A stretch of DNA of 64,000 nt from Coriobacteriaceae bacterium (GCA_004557505.1 SFGZ01000003.1:1-64000); one strand, 5' to 3'; positions 28,937 through 38,103 are shown, counted from the stretch's first letter. The notes: generated from the letters alone by a model not told the origin. Numbers and translations are program-made.

Positions 28937-30016
28937 TTAGTGCGCGGAGGTGCCCAACAGGCAGACTATCGATTGGGTGTACGGTTGGGATGGCGTGCAG
29001 ACGGGCTGCGGCCACGAGGGGTGGTGTGCGCAGTCCGGATAGAACTCGGGCTCGAAGGCAAAGCCGACGCGCGGCGGGTAGGCCCCGCCGCCCTTCGCGT
29101 GGGCGTCGTCGAGCCAGTTGGCCGTGTAGAGGTGCGCTCCCGGCGTGGTGATGCGAATCTCGAGCGTGCGGCCGCTTTCGGGGTCGCGCGCCGAGAGCGC
29201 CTTGCGAGGCGGGGTGCCCGGCCTCCAGCCGCGGATGCAGAAGCAGTGGTCGTATCCGCGGGCGCGCCGCAGCTGCTCGTCGTCCGCATCGATGTCGCGG
29301 CCGATGGGCTTTGGCGTGCGGAAGTCGAAGGGCGTGCCATCGACGGGGCGTATCTCGCCGGTGGACACCGAGTCCCCCCGTATGGGGAGGAACTCGTCCG
29401 CCTCGAGGCGCATGACCGTTCCCATGGCAGTGCCAGCGTCGTGCCCTGCCAGGTTGAAGTAGCTGTGGTTTGTCATATTGACAAAGGTGGGGGCGTCGGT
29501 GGTGCAGGCGTACGAGATGGCCAGGCGCGTGGTGCCGTCGGCAAGGTCGGCGAGCGAGACCTCGGAAGTGAAGGTCCGGTTGCCGGGCAGTCCAAGCTCG
29601 CCCTCGCGAAGGCGGCAGGTAAGGCGCACGGCGTCGCGCCCCTCGGCGGCGCGCGCCTGCCACACGCGCTTGTGGAGGCCGGCGGAAAGGCTTGTGTGGA
29701 GGTTGTTTTTCAGGCCGGGCCCATCGTTTCCCTCAAGGTGGCACGCCACGGAACCGATGCTCATCGACGCCTTGTCCGTGCGGTTTGCTATCGGGCCCAC
29801 GGTCGAGCCGTGACACGCGGGGTTGTCAAAGTAGTCCTCGAGCGACGCCATGCCGAGAAGCACGTCCCCCATTGTCCCGGAGGCATCCGGAACCTCGAGC
29901 GAGAGGAGCGCGGCCCCGTATTCCATGAGCCGAAGGCGCGCGCGGGGGGTTGTTATGGTGAAGACGCGGACCTGCTCTCCCGATGGCGTGCGCCCAAGGG
30001 CCTTCGAGCTGACCAT
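28937..30016 (-). CDS. galM: Aldose 1-epimerase (galactose mutarotase)
   Basis: A 359-residue beta-sandwich epimerase interconverting alpha and beta galactose. Catalytic residues are seen in TNHSYFNLAGH (His) and near the C-terminus in GFAFEPEFYPD (Glu); NRTDKA and the GYDHCF substrate-binding motif are also present. AGGAGAT lies before ATG 30016, which is preferred over a TTG/ATG further upstream. It heads the minus-strand gal cluster and is divergent from the LacI-family gene. Confidence 0.94.
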   Translation of the reverse strand: MVSSKALGRTPSGEQVRVFTITTPRARLRLMEYGAALLSLEVPDASGTMGDVLLGMASLEDYFDNPACHGSTVGPIANRTDKASMSIGSVACHLEGNDGPGLKNNLHTSLSAGLHKRVWQARAAEGRDAVRLTCRLREGELGLPGNRTFTSEVSLADLADGTTRLAISYACTTDAPTFVNMTNHSYFNLAGHDAGTAMGTVMRLEADEFLPIRGDSVSTGEIRPVDGTPFDFRTPKPIGRDIDADDEQLRRARGYDHCFCIRGWRPGTPPRKALSARDPESGRTLEIRITTPGAHLYTANWLDDAHAKGGGAYPPRVGFAFEPEFYPDCAHHPSWPQPVCTPSQPYTQSIVCLLGTSAH

Positions 30017-30093
30017 GGGATCTCCTCTCGCGTGCGATAATTGCCCAGTAAGCAGCGAATCGCGCGACATCGCATAGTTGCAAGTAAGGTTAT

Positions 30094-30101
30094 GTTAACG
30101 T
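30094..30101. promoter_or_regulatory. LacI-family operator core between galM and its divergent regulator
   Basis: GTTAACGT here matches both sites before mglB (20252-20259, 20279-20286). It lies 78 bases from galM and 107 bases from the regulator start, so one bound repressor could control both directions. Confidence 0.6.
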
Positions 30102-30207
30102 ACCCAACAAGGTCGGGCACCGAGAATCCCATGGATTCCCGGGCTTGTCCGGCAGACGGTTATCGGCAGGGCCCAACTGGGCCGCTGCGGGCAGAAGGAG
30201 ACGTGAA

Positions 30208-31221
30208 ATGGGCACGGCGCGCCAGGATGGCTCCCATCGCTTCATCTCGATGGCGGATGTTGCCGAGAGGGCCGGTGTGTCTCAGCAGACGGTCTCTCGC
30301 GTTGCGAACAACCAGCCAAACGTGAGCGAGCCAACGCGCAGGGCGGTCCAGAGGGCCATGGACGAGCTTGGCTTCAGGCCCAACTTCGCGGGAAGGTCGC
30401 TGAGGAGCGGCCGCTACCGCTCCGTTGGCCTCTGCATCTACAACATCACCGAGTTTGGCAACCTCTCGACGCTCGACGGCATCATGACGGCGTCGCGCGA
30501 GCATGGCGACGCCATCACCATGATGGAGATGGGCAGCAACGACCCGGTCTCCCTCGCGCGCATGACCAAGCGCATGCTCTCGCTTCCGGTCGACGCCATG
30601 ATCATGAGCATGAGCATCAAGGCCGAGGACTTCGACAGCTTCCGGCCGAGCCCCGGGCTTGGCACGGTTTTGCTCACCATGTACGAGCATCCCCACTGCA
30701 CCACGGTTGACTCCGACCAGTATGGCTGCTCAACGCTCGTGATGGACCACCTGCTCTCGCGTGGGCACCGCCAGGTCCGCTTCGTGGCCGGCCCCCCGTA
30801 TTCCGTCGACTCCAACTTCCGCGAGCGGGGATGGCGGGATGCTCTCGAGGCGCGCGGGCTCGATGTGGTCGAGCCGCTGCGCGGGGACTGGACGGCCGAC
30901 AGCGGCTACGACGCAGGGGCGGCGCTCGCCGCCGACAAGGCCGCAACCGCCGTGTACGTCGCCAACGACCAGATGGCGCTCGGGGTCATCGCGGCGTTGG
31001 AGGATGCCGGCAGAAGCGTGCCCGATGACGTGAGCGTGGTGGGGGTGGACGACTCCCTCACCGCCTCGGTGCCGCACAACCGGCTCACGACCGTCCGATT
31101 CGACCTGTTCTCGCGCGGCCGCCGCGCGTTCGAGCAGGCGCTTCTCGGCGCGAGCCCCAACTACCGCGTCCAGCACATAAGGATTCCGGGCACGCTCATC
31201 GAGCGCCAGACCGTCCGCTGA
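30208..31221 (+). CDS. LacI-family transcriptional regulator, probable galactose repressor
   Basis: A 337-residue repressor. AAGGAG (30195-30200) precedes ATG 30208. The HTH and hinge (residues about 13-60: SMADVAERAGVSQQTVSRVANNQPNVS, then GFRPNFAGRSL) are followed by a periplasmic-binding-like effector domain (GLCIYNITEFGNL ... YVANDQMALGVIAAL ... VSVVGVDDS). Its location beside galM and the shared GTTAACGT cores make galactose or a derivative the likely inducer. This is inferred from context. Confidence 0.9.
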   Translation: MGTARQDGSHRFISMADVAERAGVSQQTVSRVANNQPNVSEPTRRAVQRAMDELGFRPNFAGRSLRSGRYRSVGLCIYNITEFGNLSTLDGIMTASREHGDAITMMEMGSNDPVSLARMTKRMLSLPVDAMIMSMSIKAEDFDSFRPSPGLGTVLLTMYEHPHCTTVDSDQYGCSTLVMDHLLSRGHRQVRFVAGPPYSVDSNFRERGWRDALEARGLDVVEPLRGDWTADSGYDAGAALAADKAATAVYVANDQMALGVIAALEDAGRSVPDDVSVVGVDDSLTASVPHNRLTTVRFDLFSRGRRAFEQALLGASPNYRVQHIRIPGTLIERQTVR

Positions 31222-31235
31222 GGCAGGGGATTCCG

Positions 31236-31261
31236 GAGGCAAGGGGCTGCCCCCTTGCCTC
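31236..31261 (+). terminator. Terminator of the LacI-family gene
   Basis: GAGGCAAGGGG (31236-31246), loop CTGC, CCCCTTGCCTC (31251-31261): a perfect 11-bp stem 14 bases after the stop. There is only a weak T content after it. Confidence 0.7.
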
Positions 31262-31477
31262 TAAGTAACCTCATGCTTACTTTAGGTCGGCGGCATGCCG
31301 TCCCCGAATCGCGACCCCGGCCTCGCCCGGCGGGCGAATCGATAATCACGGTGAATGGACAAATTCTTCCCAGGGCGGCATGCTTGGAGCGGCACAATAG
31401 AAGACGGTCAGTTCGTCCCGTGAGACTCGGTAACCGTTGGCGTCGACCAGCGCCATAAAGCGAAGGGAAGTCTGGAG

Positions 31478-33145
31478 ATGGCAAAGTCCGATATCGAGAT
31501 TGCCCAAGAGGCACAGATGCTCCCGATCATCGAGGTCGGCAAAAGGGTGGGCCTCAGGCCCGAGCAGCTCGAGCTCTTTGGCACCCACAAGGCAAAGGTC
31601 GACATTCACGCCTTCGCAAACGCGCCCATGAGGGGCAAGCTCGTTCTCGTGACGGCCATCAACCCCACGCCCGCCGGCGAGGGCAAGACCACCACGTCCG
31701 TGGGCCTCGAGGACGCGCTCTGCAAGATGGGCAAGAACGCCATGCTCTGCCTGCGCGAGCCCTCCCTCGGCCCCGTCTTTGGCATCAAGGGCGGCGCCGC
31801 GGGCGGCGGATACGCCCAGGTGGTCCCCATGGAGGACATCAACCTGCACTTCACCGGCGACTTCCACGCCATCGGCGCCGCCAACAACCTCTGCGCCGCC
31901 ATGCTCGACAACCACATCAAGCAGGGCAACGCCCTTGGCATCGACCCGCGCCGCATCGTGTGGAAGCGCTGCGTCGACATGAACGACCGCCAGCTCAGAA
32001 GCATCGTCGACGGCCTGGGCGGCGTTGCCGACGGCATGCCGCGCGAGGACGGCTTCGACATCACCGTTGCCTCCGAGGTCATGGCCTGCTTCTGCCTGGC
32101 CACCGACCTCATGGACCTCAAGGCTCGCCTCGGCCGCATGGTCATTGCCTACACCCATGACAGAAAGCCGGTCACGGTCCACGACATCCGCGCCGAGGGG
32201 GCCATGACGGCGCTGCTCAAGGATGCCATCAAGCCCAACCTCGTGCAGACGCTCGAGAACAACCCCGCATTCGTGCATGGCGGTCCGTTTGCCAACATCG
32301 CCCACGGCTGCAACTCCGTCGAGGCCACAACCACGGCGCTCAAGCTCGCGGACTACGTGGTGACCGAGGCCGGCTTCGGGGCGGACCTTGGTGCCGAGAA
32401 GTTCCTGGACATCAAGAGCCGCTATGCCGGCCTGCACCCCGACGCCGTTGTGCTTGTGGCCACGGTCCGCGCCCTCAAGTACAACGGCGGCGTGCCCAAT
32501 GGCGGGCTTGCCGAGGAGAACCTTGATGCCGTCAAGGCGGGTCTTCCCAACCTGCTCCGCCACGTCTCCAACATCAAGGACGTCTTTGGGCTTCCGGTCG
32601 TCGTCGCCATCAACGCATTCCCCACAGACACCGCCGCCGAGCTCGGGCTCGTCGAGGACGAGTGCAACAAGCTCGGCGTGAGCGTCGCCCTCTCCGAGGT
32701 CTGGGCGAAGGGTGGCGAGGGCGGCCTGGCGCTTGCCGAGCAGGTCGTGCGCCTCTGCGACCAGCCCAATGACTTCCAGTTTGCCTACGACGTGGACGAC
32801 ACCATCGCCAACAAGCTCGATGCCATTGCGACCAAGGTCTATCACGCCGACGGCGTGGACTACACCACGAAGGCCGCCAAGCAGCTCAAGGAGCTTGAGG
32901 AGCAGGGCTTTGGCGGACTTCCCATCTGCGTCGCCAAGACGCAGTACTCCTTCACCGACGACCAGCACAGGCTCGGTGCGCCCGAGGGCTTCCGCATCAC
33001 GGTGCGCAGCGTGAAGGTCTCCGCCGGTGCCGGCTTCATCGTGGCGCTCACGGGCGACATCATGACGATGCCCGGACTCCCCAAGGTGCCTGCCGCCGAG
33101 AAGATCGACGTGACGCCTGACGGCAGGATCGTCGGGCTGTTCTAG
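31478..33145 (+). CDS. fhs: Formate-tetrahydrofolate ligase
   Basis: A 555-residue enzyme making 10-formyl-THF from formate, THF and ATP. It shows the P-loop-like PTPAGEGKTTTSVGL (about 64-78), REPSLGPVFGIKGGAAGGGYAQV and EDINLHFTGDFHAI motifs and full normal length. It feeds the one-carbon pathway with the cyclodeaminase and FolD downstream. The 256-base upstream region carries the regulator's terminator and a small TGGCG..CGCCA hairpin, but I could not match it to a known riboswitch. Confidence 0.97.
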   Translation: MAKSDIEIAQEAQMLPIIEVGKRVGLRPEQLELFGTHKAKVDIHAFANAPMRGKLVLVTAINPTPAGEGKTTTSVGLEDALCKMGKNAMLCLREPSLGPVFGIKGGAAGGGYAQVVPMEDINLHFTGDFHAIGAANNLCAAMLDNHIKQGNALGIDPRRIVWKRCVDMNDRQLRSIVDGLGGVADGMPREDGFDITVASEVMACFCLATDLMDLKARLGRMVIAYTHDRKPVTVHDIRAEGAMTALLKDAIKPNLVQTLENNPAFVHGGPFANIAHGCNSVEATTTALKLADYVVTEAGFGADLGAEKFLDIKSRYAGLHPDAVVLVATVRALKYNGGVPNGGLAEENLDAVKAGLPNLLRHVSNIKDVFGLPVVVAINAFPTDTAAELGLVEDECNKLGVSVALSEVWAKGGEGGLALAEQVVRLCDQPNDFQFAYDVDDTIANKLDAIATKVYHADGVDYTTKAAKQLKELEEQGFGGLPICVAKTQYSFTDDQHRLGAPEGFRITVRSVKVSAGAGFIVALTGDIMTMPGLPKVPAAEKIDVTPDGRIVGLF

Positions 33146-33149
33146 CAGC

Positions 33150-33279
33150 CTGTCTGAAGGCGGCCCTGGAAATCACGCGAAGGTGCTTCGCGCTTCGCGC
33201 TCAGAAACCTTCGCTTAGATTTCCGGGGCCGCTATCAGAAGTTCCAGACAGACAGACGAGATTGCGCCTGTCTGTCTGG
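33150..33279 (+). promoter_or_regulatory. Two large, potentially competing hairpins between fhs and the cyclodeaminase gene
   Basis: Hairpin 1 pairs 33160-33184 (GCGGCCCTGGAAATC then GCGAAGGT) with 33207-33232 almost perfectly. Hairpin 2 pairs CCAGACAGACAG (33244-33255) with CTGTCTGTCTGG (33268-33279), perfect 12 bp. CTGTCTG at 33150-33156 could also pair with CAGACAG at 33245-33251, extending hairpin 1 at the expense of hairpin 2. This looks like an attenuator or an RNA switch; no T-tract follows either. Confidence 0.5.
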
Positions 33280-33360
33280 CGATCTTCTCGGCGGCACCTT
33301 GGGGAGGCCCAGGGGCGCACTTCTATTTTTCTTCGCACGCTTTCCCTGTTTGGAGGATGG

Positions 33361-34005
33361 ATGGATACTGTCGCTGACATGCGGCTGGGCGAGTTCTCGG
33401 ACGTGCTTTCGTCCGAGGCGCCCGTTCCCGGTGGCGGAGGGGCCTCGGCGGTGGCCGCTGCCGTGGGTGCCTCGCTCGGGCAGATGGTCGCGAGCCTCAC
33501 CCTGGGCAAGGAGAGGTACGTGGGCGTCCAAGGGCGCATCGAGGACATCGTCCCGCGCCTCGAGGCCGCCCGCGCGGAGCTGCTCGCCCTGGCCGACGAG
33601 GACGCGCGGGCCTTCGAGCCGCTCTCGCGCGCCTACGGGCTCCCCAAAGGGACCGAGGGGGAGCGGGCGCACAGGGCCGAGATCATGGAGTCGGCCCTGC
33701 GCTCGGCGTGCGAGCCGCCGTTCAAGATCATGGCGAAGGCCTGCGCGGCCATCGACCTGGTGGACGAGGTGAGCCGCATTGGCACGAGGATCGCGATCAG
33801 CGACGCCGGCGCCGGCGCCGCGATCCTCTCGGCCGCGCTCAAAGCGGCAAGCCTCACCATCTTCATCAACGCCAAGTCGATGGCTGACCGTGAGTATGCC
33901 GAGGTCCTCCTGTCTCGCACGCAGGAGATGCTCGACGAGGGATGCGAGAAGGCCGACAATACCTTCCTGCGTGTTGAGAGGGGTATCCGTTGGCCCAGCA
34001 GGTGA
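33361..34005 (+). CDS. Cyclodeaminase/cyclohydrolase family protein (FchA/FTCD-like)
   Basis: A 214-residue helical protein of the formiminotransferase-cyclodeaminase C-terminal family. The PVPGGGGASAVAAAVGASLG motif (about 22-41) and helical body match methenyl-THF cyclohydrolases (FchA) as well as formimino-THF cyclodeaminases. GGAGG precedes ATG 33361. Its place between fhs and folD suggests conversion of 10-formyl-THF to methenyl-THF. The overlap with folD is 16 bases. Confidence 0.85.
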   Translation: MDTVADMRLGEFSDVLSSEAPVPGGGGASAVAAAVGASLGQMVASLTLGKERYVGVQGRIEDIVPRLEAARAELLALADEDARAFEPLSRAYGLPKGTEGERAHRAEIMESALRSACEPPFKIMAKACAAIDLVDEVSRIGTRIAISDAGAGAAILSAALKAASLTIFINAKSMADREYAEVLLSRTQEMLDEGCEKADNTFLRVERGIRWPSR

Positions 34006-34847
34006 TGAGGGGCGCGCCGGTCGCAAAGGCGCTCGCAGAGCGGCTCGCGCCCCAGGTCGAGGCCCTGGCCGCGCGCGGCATGCGCCCCACGCTCGCCATC
34101 GTGCGGGTGGGGGAGCGCGAGGACGATCTCTCCTACGAGCGCGGCGCAACCAAGCGTGCGGAGAAGCTGGGCCTGGGCCTGCGCAAGTTCGCGCTTCCCG
34201 CAGACTGCTCGCAGGAGTGGCTGGAAGACGTTATTCGCGAGGTCAACGAGGACAAGTCCATCCACGGCTGCCTCCTCTTCCGGCCGCTGCCCAAGTCCCT
34301 GGACGAGGCGGCCGCCTGCGCCATGCTCGATTCCGCCAAGGATGTGGACGGCATCACGCCGGGGTCGCTCTACGGCGTGTTTACTGGCCGCCAGCTGGGA
34401 TTCCCGCCCTGTACGGCTGAGGCCGTGGTCGAGCTTCTCGACTACTACCAGGTTCCCCTCGAGGGCGCCAGGGCCACCGTGGTGGGCCGCTCGCTCGTCA
34501 TAGGCAAGCCCGTCTCGATGATGCTCCAGGCGAGAGACGCCACCGTGACCATGTGCCACACCCGCACGCGCGACCTCGCGGCCGCCTGCCGTGACGCCGA
34601 CGTCGTGGTTGCGGCGGCGGGCCACATCGGCACGGTTGGGGTTGCGTGCGCCGCCCCCCAGCAGGTCGTGGTCGACGTGGGCGTCAACTGGGACGAGGGG
34701 GCCGGCAGGCTGGTGGGGGACGTGGACTTCGATGCCGTCGAGCCCATCGTGCGCGCCATCACGCCCGTTCCGGGCGGAGTCGGCTCCGTCACCACGGCGG
34801 TGCTGGCAAAGCACGTGGTCGAGGCGGCCCAGAGGATGGTGGGGTAG
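33990..34847 (+). CDS. folD: Methylene-THF dehydrogenase/methenyl-THF cyclohydrolase
   Basis: A 285-residue FolD. The start is TTG 33990 because GAGAGGGG lies seven bases upstream; this overlaps the preceding gene. Motifs in order: SYERGATKRAEKLG with the catalytic Lys, RPLPKSLDE, KDVDGI, PCTAEAVVELL, VVGRSLVIGKPVSMML, ATVTMCHTRT and PVPGGVGSVTTAVL. It interconverts methylene-, methenyl- and 10-formyl-THF using NADP+. It is adjacent to folE, only two bases apart. Confidence 0.95.
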   Translation: MAQQVMRGAPVAKALAERLAPQVEALAARGMRPTLAIVRVGEREDDLSYERGATKRAEKLGLGLRKFALPADCSQEWLEDVIREVNEDKSIHGCLLFRPLPKSLDEAAACAMLDSAKDVDGITPGSLYGVFTGRQLGFPPCTAEAVVELLDYYQVPLEGARATVVGRSLVIGKPVSMMLQARDATVTMCHTRTRDLAAACRDADVVVAAAGHIGTVGVACAAPQQVVVDVGVNWDEGAGRLVGDVDFDAVEPIVRAITPVPGGVGSVTTAVLAKHVVEAAQRMVG

Positions 34848-34849
34848 CG

Positions 34850-35443
34850 GTGGAGAGAGACGCTCAGACAGCGTATGGCAGCCTCGACAAGCCCCGCGTC
34901 GAGGCGGCGGTTCGTGAGTTCCTCCTCGCCATTGGCGAGGATCCCGATAGGGCGGGGCTTCTGGGCACGCCGGACCGTGTGGCCAGGGCCTGCGAGGAGA
35001 TCTTCGGCGGCATGCAGGAGGACCCCGCCGCCTACCTGCGCAAGCAGTTTTGCGAGCCGGGCAACGAGGAGATGGTCGTCGTGCGCGACATCCCGTTCTC
35101 CTCGATGTGCGAGCACCACCTCCTGCCCTTCGTGGGACACGCGCACGTCTGCTACATCCCGCGGGACGGGCGCATAACGGGCCTCTCGAAGATAGCCCGC
35201 TGCGTCTCGGGCTTTGCCCGGCGGCCGCAGCTACAGGAGCGCCTCACCGGCCAGATCGCCGACGCCATGGTCCGCGAGCTCGACCCTTTGGGGGCCCTTG
35301 TCGTCATCGAGGCCGAGCACACCTGCATGACCATCCGCGGCATCCGTACCCCCGGGGCAAAGACCGTGACCTCTGCCGTCCGGGGCTGCCTCAGGAGTGA
35401 CTCGAAGAGCCGCGCCGAGGCTCTGAGGCTGCTTGGCCTCTAG
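34850..35443 (+). CDS. folE: GTP cyclohydrolase I
   Basis: A 197-residue enzyme producing dihydroneopterin triphosphate, the first step of folate synthesis. The zinc-binding signature FSSMCEHHLLPFVGHAHVCYIP and GLSKIARCVSGFARRPQLQERLT are complete, and EAEHTCMTIRGIRTPG carries the second Cys ligand. GTG 34850 follows the folD stop by two bases; GGTGGGG upstream acts as SD. Confidence 0.96.
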   Translation: MERDAQTAYGSLDKPRVEAAVREFLLAIGEDPDRAGLLGTPDRVARACEEIFGGMQEDPAAYLRKQFCEPGNEEMVVVRDIPFSSMCEHHLLPFVGHAHVCYIPRDGRITGLSKIARCVSGFARRPQLQERLTGQIADAMVRELDPLGALVVIEAEHTCMTIRGIRTPGAKTVTSAVRGCLRSDSKSRAEALRLLGL

Positions 35444-35502
35444 GCCATCGGCCGGGCTCCTCGTCACGAGTCGTACCACAAGAAGGGATATGAGGCCTCG
35501 CC

Positions 35503-36933
35503 ATGACCTACCAGCTTCCGTTCGACGTTCCCCAGCCAAGCTATGATGAGGCGCTGGGCATCCTTCGCTCCGCGCTGCGCTTTGGCATATGCCCCATGCT
35601 CGAGAGCGTCGAGGACATGCTCGCCGAGCTGGGCGACCCCGACCTCTCCTTCCGGAGCGTCCAGATAGCGGGGACCAACGGCAAGACCTCCACGGCGCGC
35701 TTCACGGCGGCGCTCCTTGCCGGCGAGGGGCTGCGCGTGGCGCTCTACACCTCGCCCGAGCTCGTGAGCTACACCGAGCGCATGGAGGTGGCGGGCCGCC
35801 CCGTCTCCGAGGGCTCCTTCGCGCGCGGTATCGCCGCCGCGCGGGAGGCGGGCGGGCGCGTGAACGCCCGGAGGTCCCGGGCGGGCGAGAGGCCCTACGA
35901 CATCACCGAGTTCGACCTGCTCACCGTTGCGGCGTGCGTGGTCTTTGCCGAGGCGGGCGTGGACGTTGCCGTGCTCGAGTGCGGCATGGGCGGCCGCTGG
36001 GACGCCACGTCCGCCGTGAAGTCCATCGGAAGCGTCGCCATAACGGGCATCGGCCTGGACCACATGCGCATCCTGGGCGATACGCTCGAGAAGATCGCGG
36101 GCGAGAAGGCCGCCATCATCAAGCGCGGCCGCAGCTGCGTCCTTGGCGTGGGAACCGCCACGCCGGACACGATGGAGGACGTCTTCCTCGAGCAGTGCGC
36201 GCGCGAGGGCGTGGTGCCCACACTCCTGCGCCCCGAGGCGCTCGCAGACGCGGCGGGCGAGATGCACCCGGGCGTGCCCCGCGAGCACGCGCGCCTCCCG
36301 CACGCCACGTACCGCGTGATCGAGCGGCCCGACCGCATCGGCGGCTCGCTCGTGCTCGACGTGCGCACCACGCGGGCCTCGTACCCTGAGGTGAGCGCGC
36401 TCAAGCCCGCCTACCAGGCCGCCAACGTGGCGTGCGCCGTGCAGCTCGCCGAGGACTACCTGGGCCACCCGCTCGACGCCGAGAAGCTCTTCGACTCCGT
36501 GGCCACCTGCCCCACGCCGGGCCGCTTTGACGTCGTGCGCCCCGATCCCGTGGCGCTCGTGGACGCCTGCCACAACCCGCAGAGCGTGGCGGCCTTCCTC
36601 ACGGCCGTTCGCGCGGTGGCGCCCAGCGTGGGGGAGCGGCCGACGCTGCTCTGCGCCGTTCTCGCCGACAAGGACGTCGAGGGCATCGTGGGCCTGCTTG
36701 CCCCGGAGTTCCCGCGCGTCGTCTGCGCCCAGACCGCCTCGCCGCGCGCCCTTCCCGCCGAGGAGCTGGTCAAGCTGTTCGAGGCTGCCGGCAACGCGCC
36801 CGCCGCCGAGTTTGGCTCGGTTGCGGAGGCGGTCGCAGCTCTTGCCGAAGAGCCGTTCGTCGCCTGCGGGTCCATCACCACGGCAGGCGAGGTGACGGGG
36901 GTCTTCCGGCCCGGCGCCCAAAGCCGTGGCTAG
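35503..36933 (+). CDS. folC: Folylpolyglutamate synthase/dihydrofolate synthase
   Basis: A 476-residue Mur-ligase-type ATPase that adds glutamate to folates. The P-loop AGTNGKTSTARF (about 56-67), FDLLTVAACVVFAEAGVDVAVLECGMGGRWDATS and GLDHMRILGDTLEKIAGEKAAI motifs are present, with the C-terminal VDACHNPQSVAAF. It is the last folate gene in the run. ATG 35503 has an upstream AAGAAGGGA. Confidence 0.95.
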   Translation: MTYQLPFDVPQPSYDEALGILRSALRFGICPMLESVEDMLAELGDPDLSFRSVQIAGTNGKTSTARFTAALLAGEGLRVALYTSPELVSYTERMEVAGRPVSEGSFARGIAAAREAGGRVNARRSRAGERPYDITEFDLLTVAACVVFAEAGVDVAVLECGMGGRWDATSAVKSIGSVAITGIGLDHMRILGDTLEKIAGEKAAIIKRGRSCVLGVGTATPDTMEDVFLEQCAREGVVPTLLRPEALADAAGEMHPGVPREHARLPHATYRVIERPDRIGGSLVLDVRTTRASYPEVSALKPAYQAANVACAVQLAEDYLGHPLDAEKLFDSVATCPTPGRFDVVRPDPVALVDACHNPQSVAAFLTAVRAVAPSVGERPTLLCAVLADKDVEGIVGLLAPEFPRVVCAQTASPRALPAEELVKLFEAAGNAPAAEFGSVAEAVAALAEEPFVACGSITTAGEVTGVFRPGAQSRG

Positions 36934-37188
36934 CAGCCGGGTTGGCGCGGCCCTCGCACGGTGCCGGCACGCACGGTGCCCAACATATGGGAGTGTTGTC
37001 GAGGCCACATCCTCATTGTGTGGAGAATCGTCCCCCGCGCGCGGCCCAGGGGCGCCTGTGGGCCGAGGTTGCGGGCATTCTCGGCCACATCTGATACAAT
37101 CGTCAAGCGCGTTTTCTCGGGCGCGCGTCGATAACCGCGGGATGGTGAGGCGCCGCGCACACATGTGCCAACAAGAGGAGTCCAGAGA

Positions 37189-37620
37189 ATGCAAGACCTT
37201 ATCGACCAAATTCTCACGCCCGAGGTCAGGATGGTCCTGTACCTCATGGTTGTATGCGTCGTCATGCTCTACGTCCTCTCCATCGTCTATGTGATCCGCG
37301 ACGCCCAGCGTCGCGGCGCGGAGCCCTGGTGGATGTGGGCGATCATCTCGGTCATCCCCATCGTCGGGCTTCTCGCATACGTCATCCTGCGCCCCAGCTC
37401 CTACCTCATCGACCGCGAGGAGCAGGACCTCGACATCGCCCTGCGCGAGCACCAGCTCTCGCACTACGGCATCTGCCCCAAGTGCGGTGCCCCCATCGAC
37501 CGCGACTTTGTGGTGTGCCCCATCTGCAACACCCAGGTGAGGAACGTCTGCCCCACCTGCCACCGCCCGCTCAACGCCGACTGGAAGGTGTGCCCGTACT
37601 GCCGCACCCGCATCCAGTAG
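37189..37620 (+). CDS. Two-TM membrane protein with C-terminal double zinc ribbon
   Basis: A 143-residue protein from ATG 37189 (AAGAGGAG nine bases upstream). TM1 (about 13-36) and TM2 (about 48-66) are followed by a charged helix. A cytoplasmic double zinc ribbon follows: CPKCGAPIDRDFVVCPICN and CPTCHRPLNADWKVCPYC (eight Cys). Such proteins are common and uncharacterised. A TACAAT -10-like box at 37095 may start its transcript, and a very strong terminator follows. Confidence 0.85.
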   Translation: MQDLIDQILTPEVRMVLYLMVVCVVMLYVLSIVYVIRDAQRRGAEPWWMWAIISVIPIVGLLAYVILRPSSYLIDREEQDLDIALREHQLSHYGICPKCGAPIDRDFVVCPICNTQVRNVCPTCHRPLNADWKVCPYCRTRIQ

Positions 37621-37642
37621 CGCACCGACTGCCTTGTCCATC

Positions 37643-37678
37643 CGCGCCCTGTGCCCGGCGGCACGGGGCGCGTTTTTT
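37643..37678 (+). terminator. Strong rho-independent terminator
   Basis: CGCGCCCTGTGCC (37643-37655), loop CGGC, GGCACGGGGCGCG (37660-37672) with one wobble pair, followed by TTTTTT (37673-37678). It ends the zinc-ribbon gene. Confidence 0.9.
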
Positions 37679-37702
37679 CGGGCCGGCGCGAGCATATTGT
37701 GA

Positions 37703-37819
37703 GTGCTGTACGTCGCCTTGGCCATGGCGGCAGTCTGCCTCGCCATGTACCTGGTCATTAGGAAGGCTGTGAAAGACGGGGTTTCAGACGCGCTAAAAAG
37801 GCGGGACGACCTCGATTGA
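37703..37819 (+). CDS. 38-residue single-pass membrane protein
   Basis: GTG 37703 opens a 38-codon frame ending TGA 37817-37819: one hydrophobic segment (LYVALAMAAVCLAMYLVI) followed by a basic tail RKAVKDGVSDALKRRDDLD. The pattern of one TM helix and an amphipathic AVKxG..xAL tail recurs in small uncharacterised membrane proteins. It lies just behind the terminator at 37678, with no clear SD, so expression is uncertain. No neighbour suggests a role. Confidence 0.45.
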   Translation: MLYVALAMAAVCLAMYLVIRKAVKDGVSDALKRRDDLD

Positions 37820-38103
37820 CCGGCCTTGCGGAGAGGCGGGCTTCCTCTCCGTCGCCCATATGCGCCACCCCAATGGCACTTTGGCGCACTTGCCCGCGTC
37901 TCTTTCCGAGCTGCCCCGCCGCAGGGCGTGATGCCGCTCGGCCTTTCCTACGAAACAATGCGGACGCGATTGCCCGTTGCCCTGCGGGGCCAAGCCGCAC
38001 CTTCCCCGAATACACACGGCCTCTCGCCACCGGCGCCCTTACGCTGTGTCTAGAGCATGACGTGCGCCGGCACGCGCCGGCGCGGCAGCGAAGGGAGAGG
38101 CGC

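Noticed and set aside
31290..31477. ZTP/THF-type riboswitch before fhs
   Set aside because: A CGTGA-like word and a TGGCG..CGCCA hairpin are present, but the conserved CCGCCTGGGC-type second half of the ZTP motif is missing.
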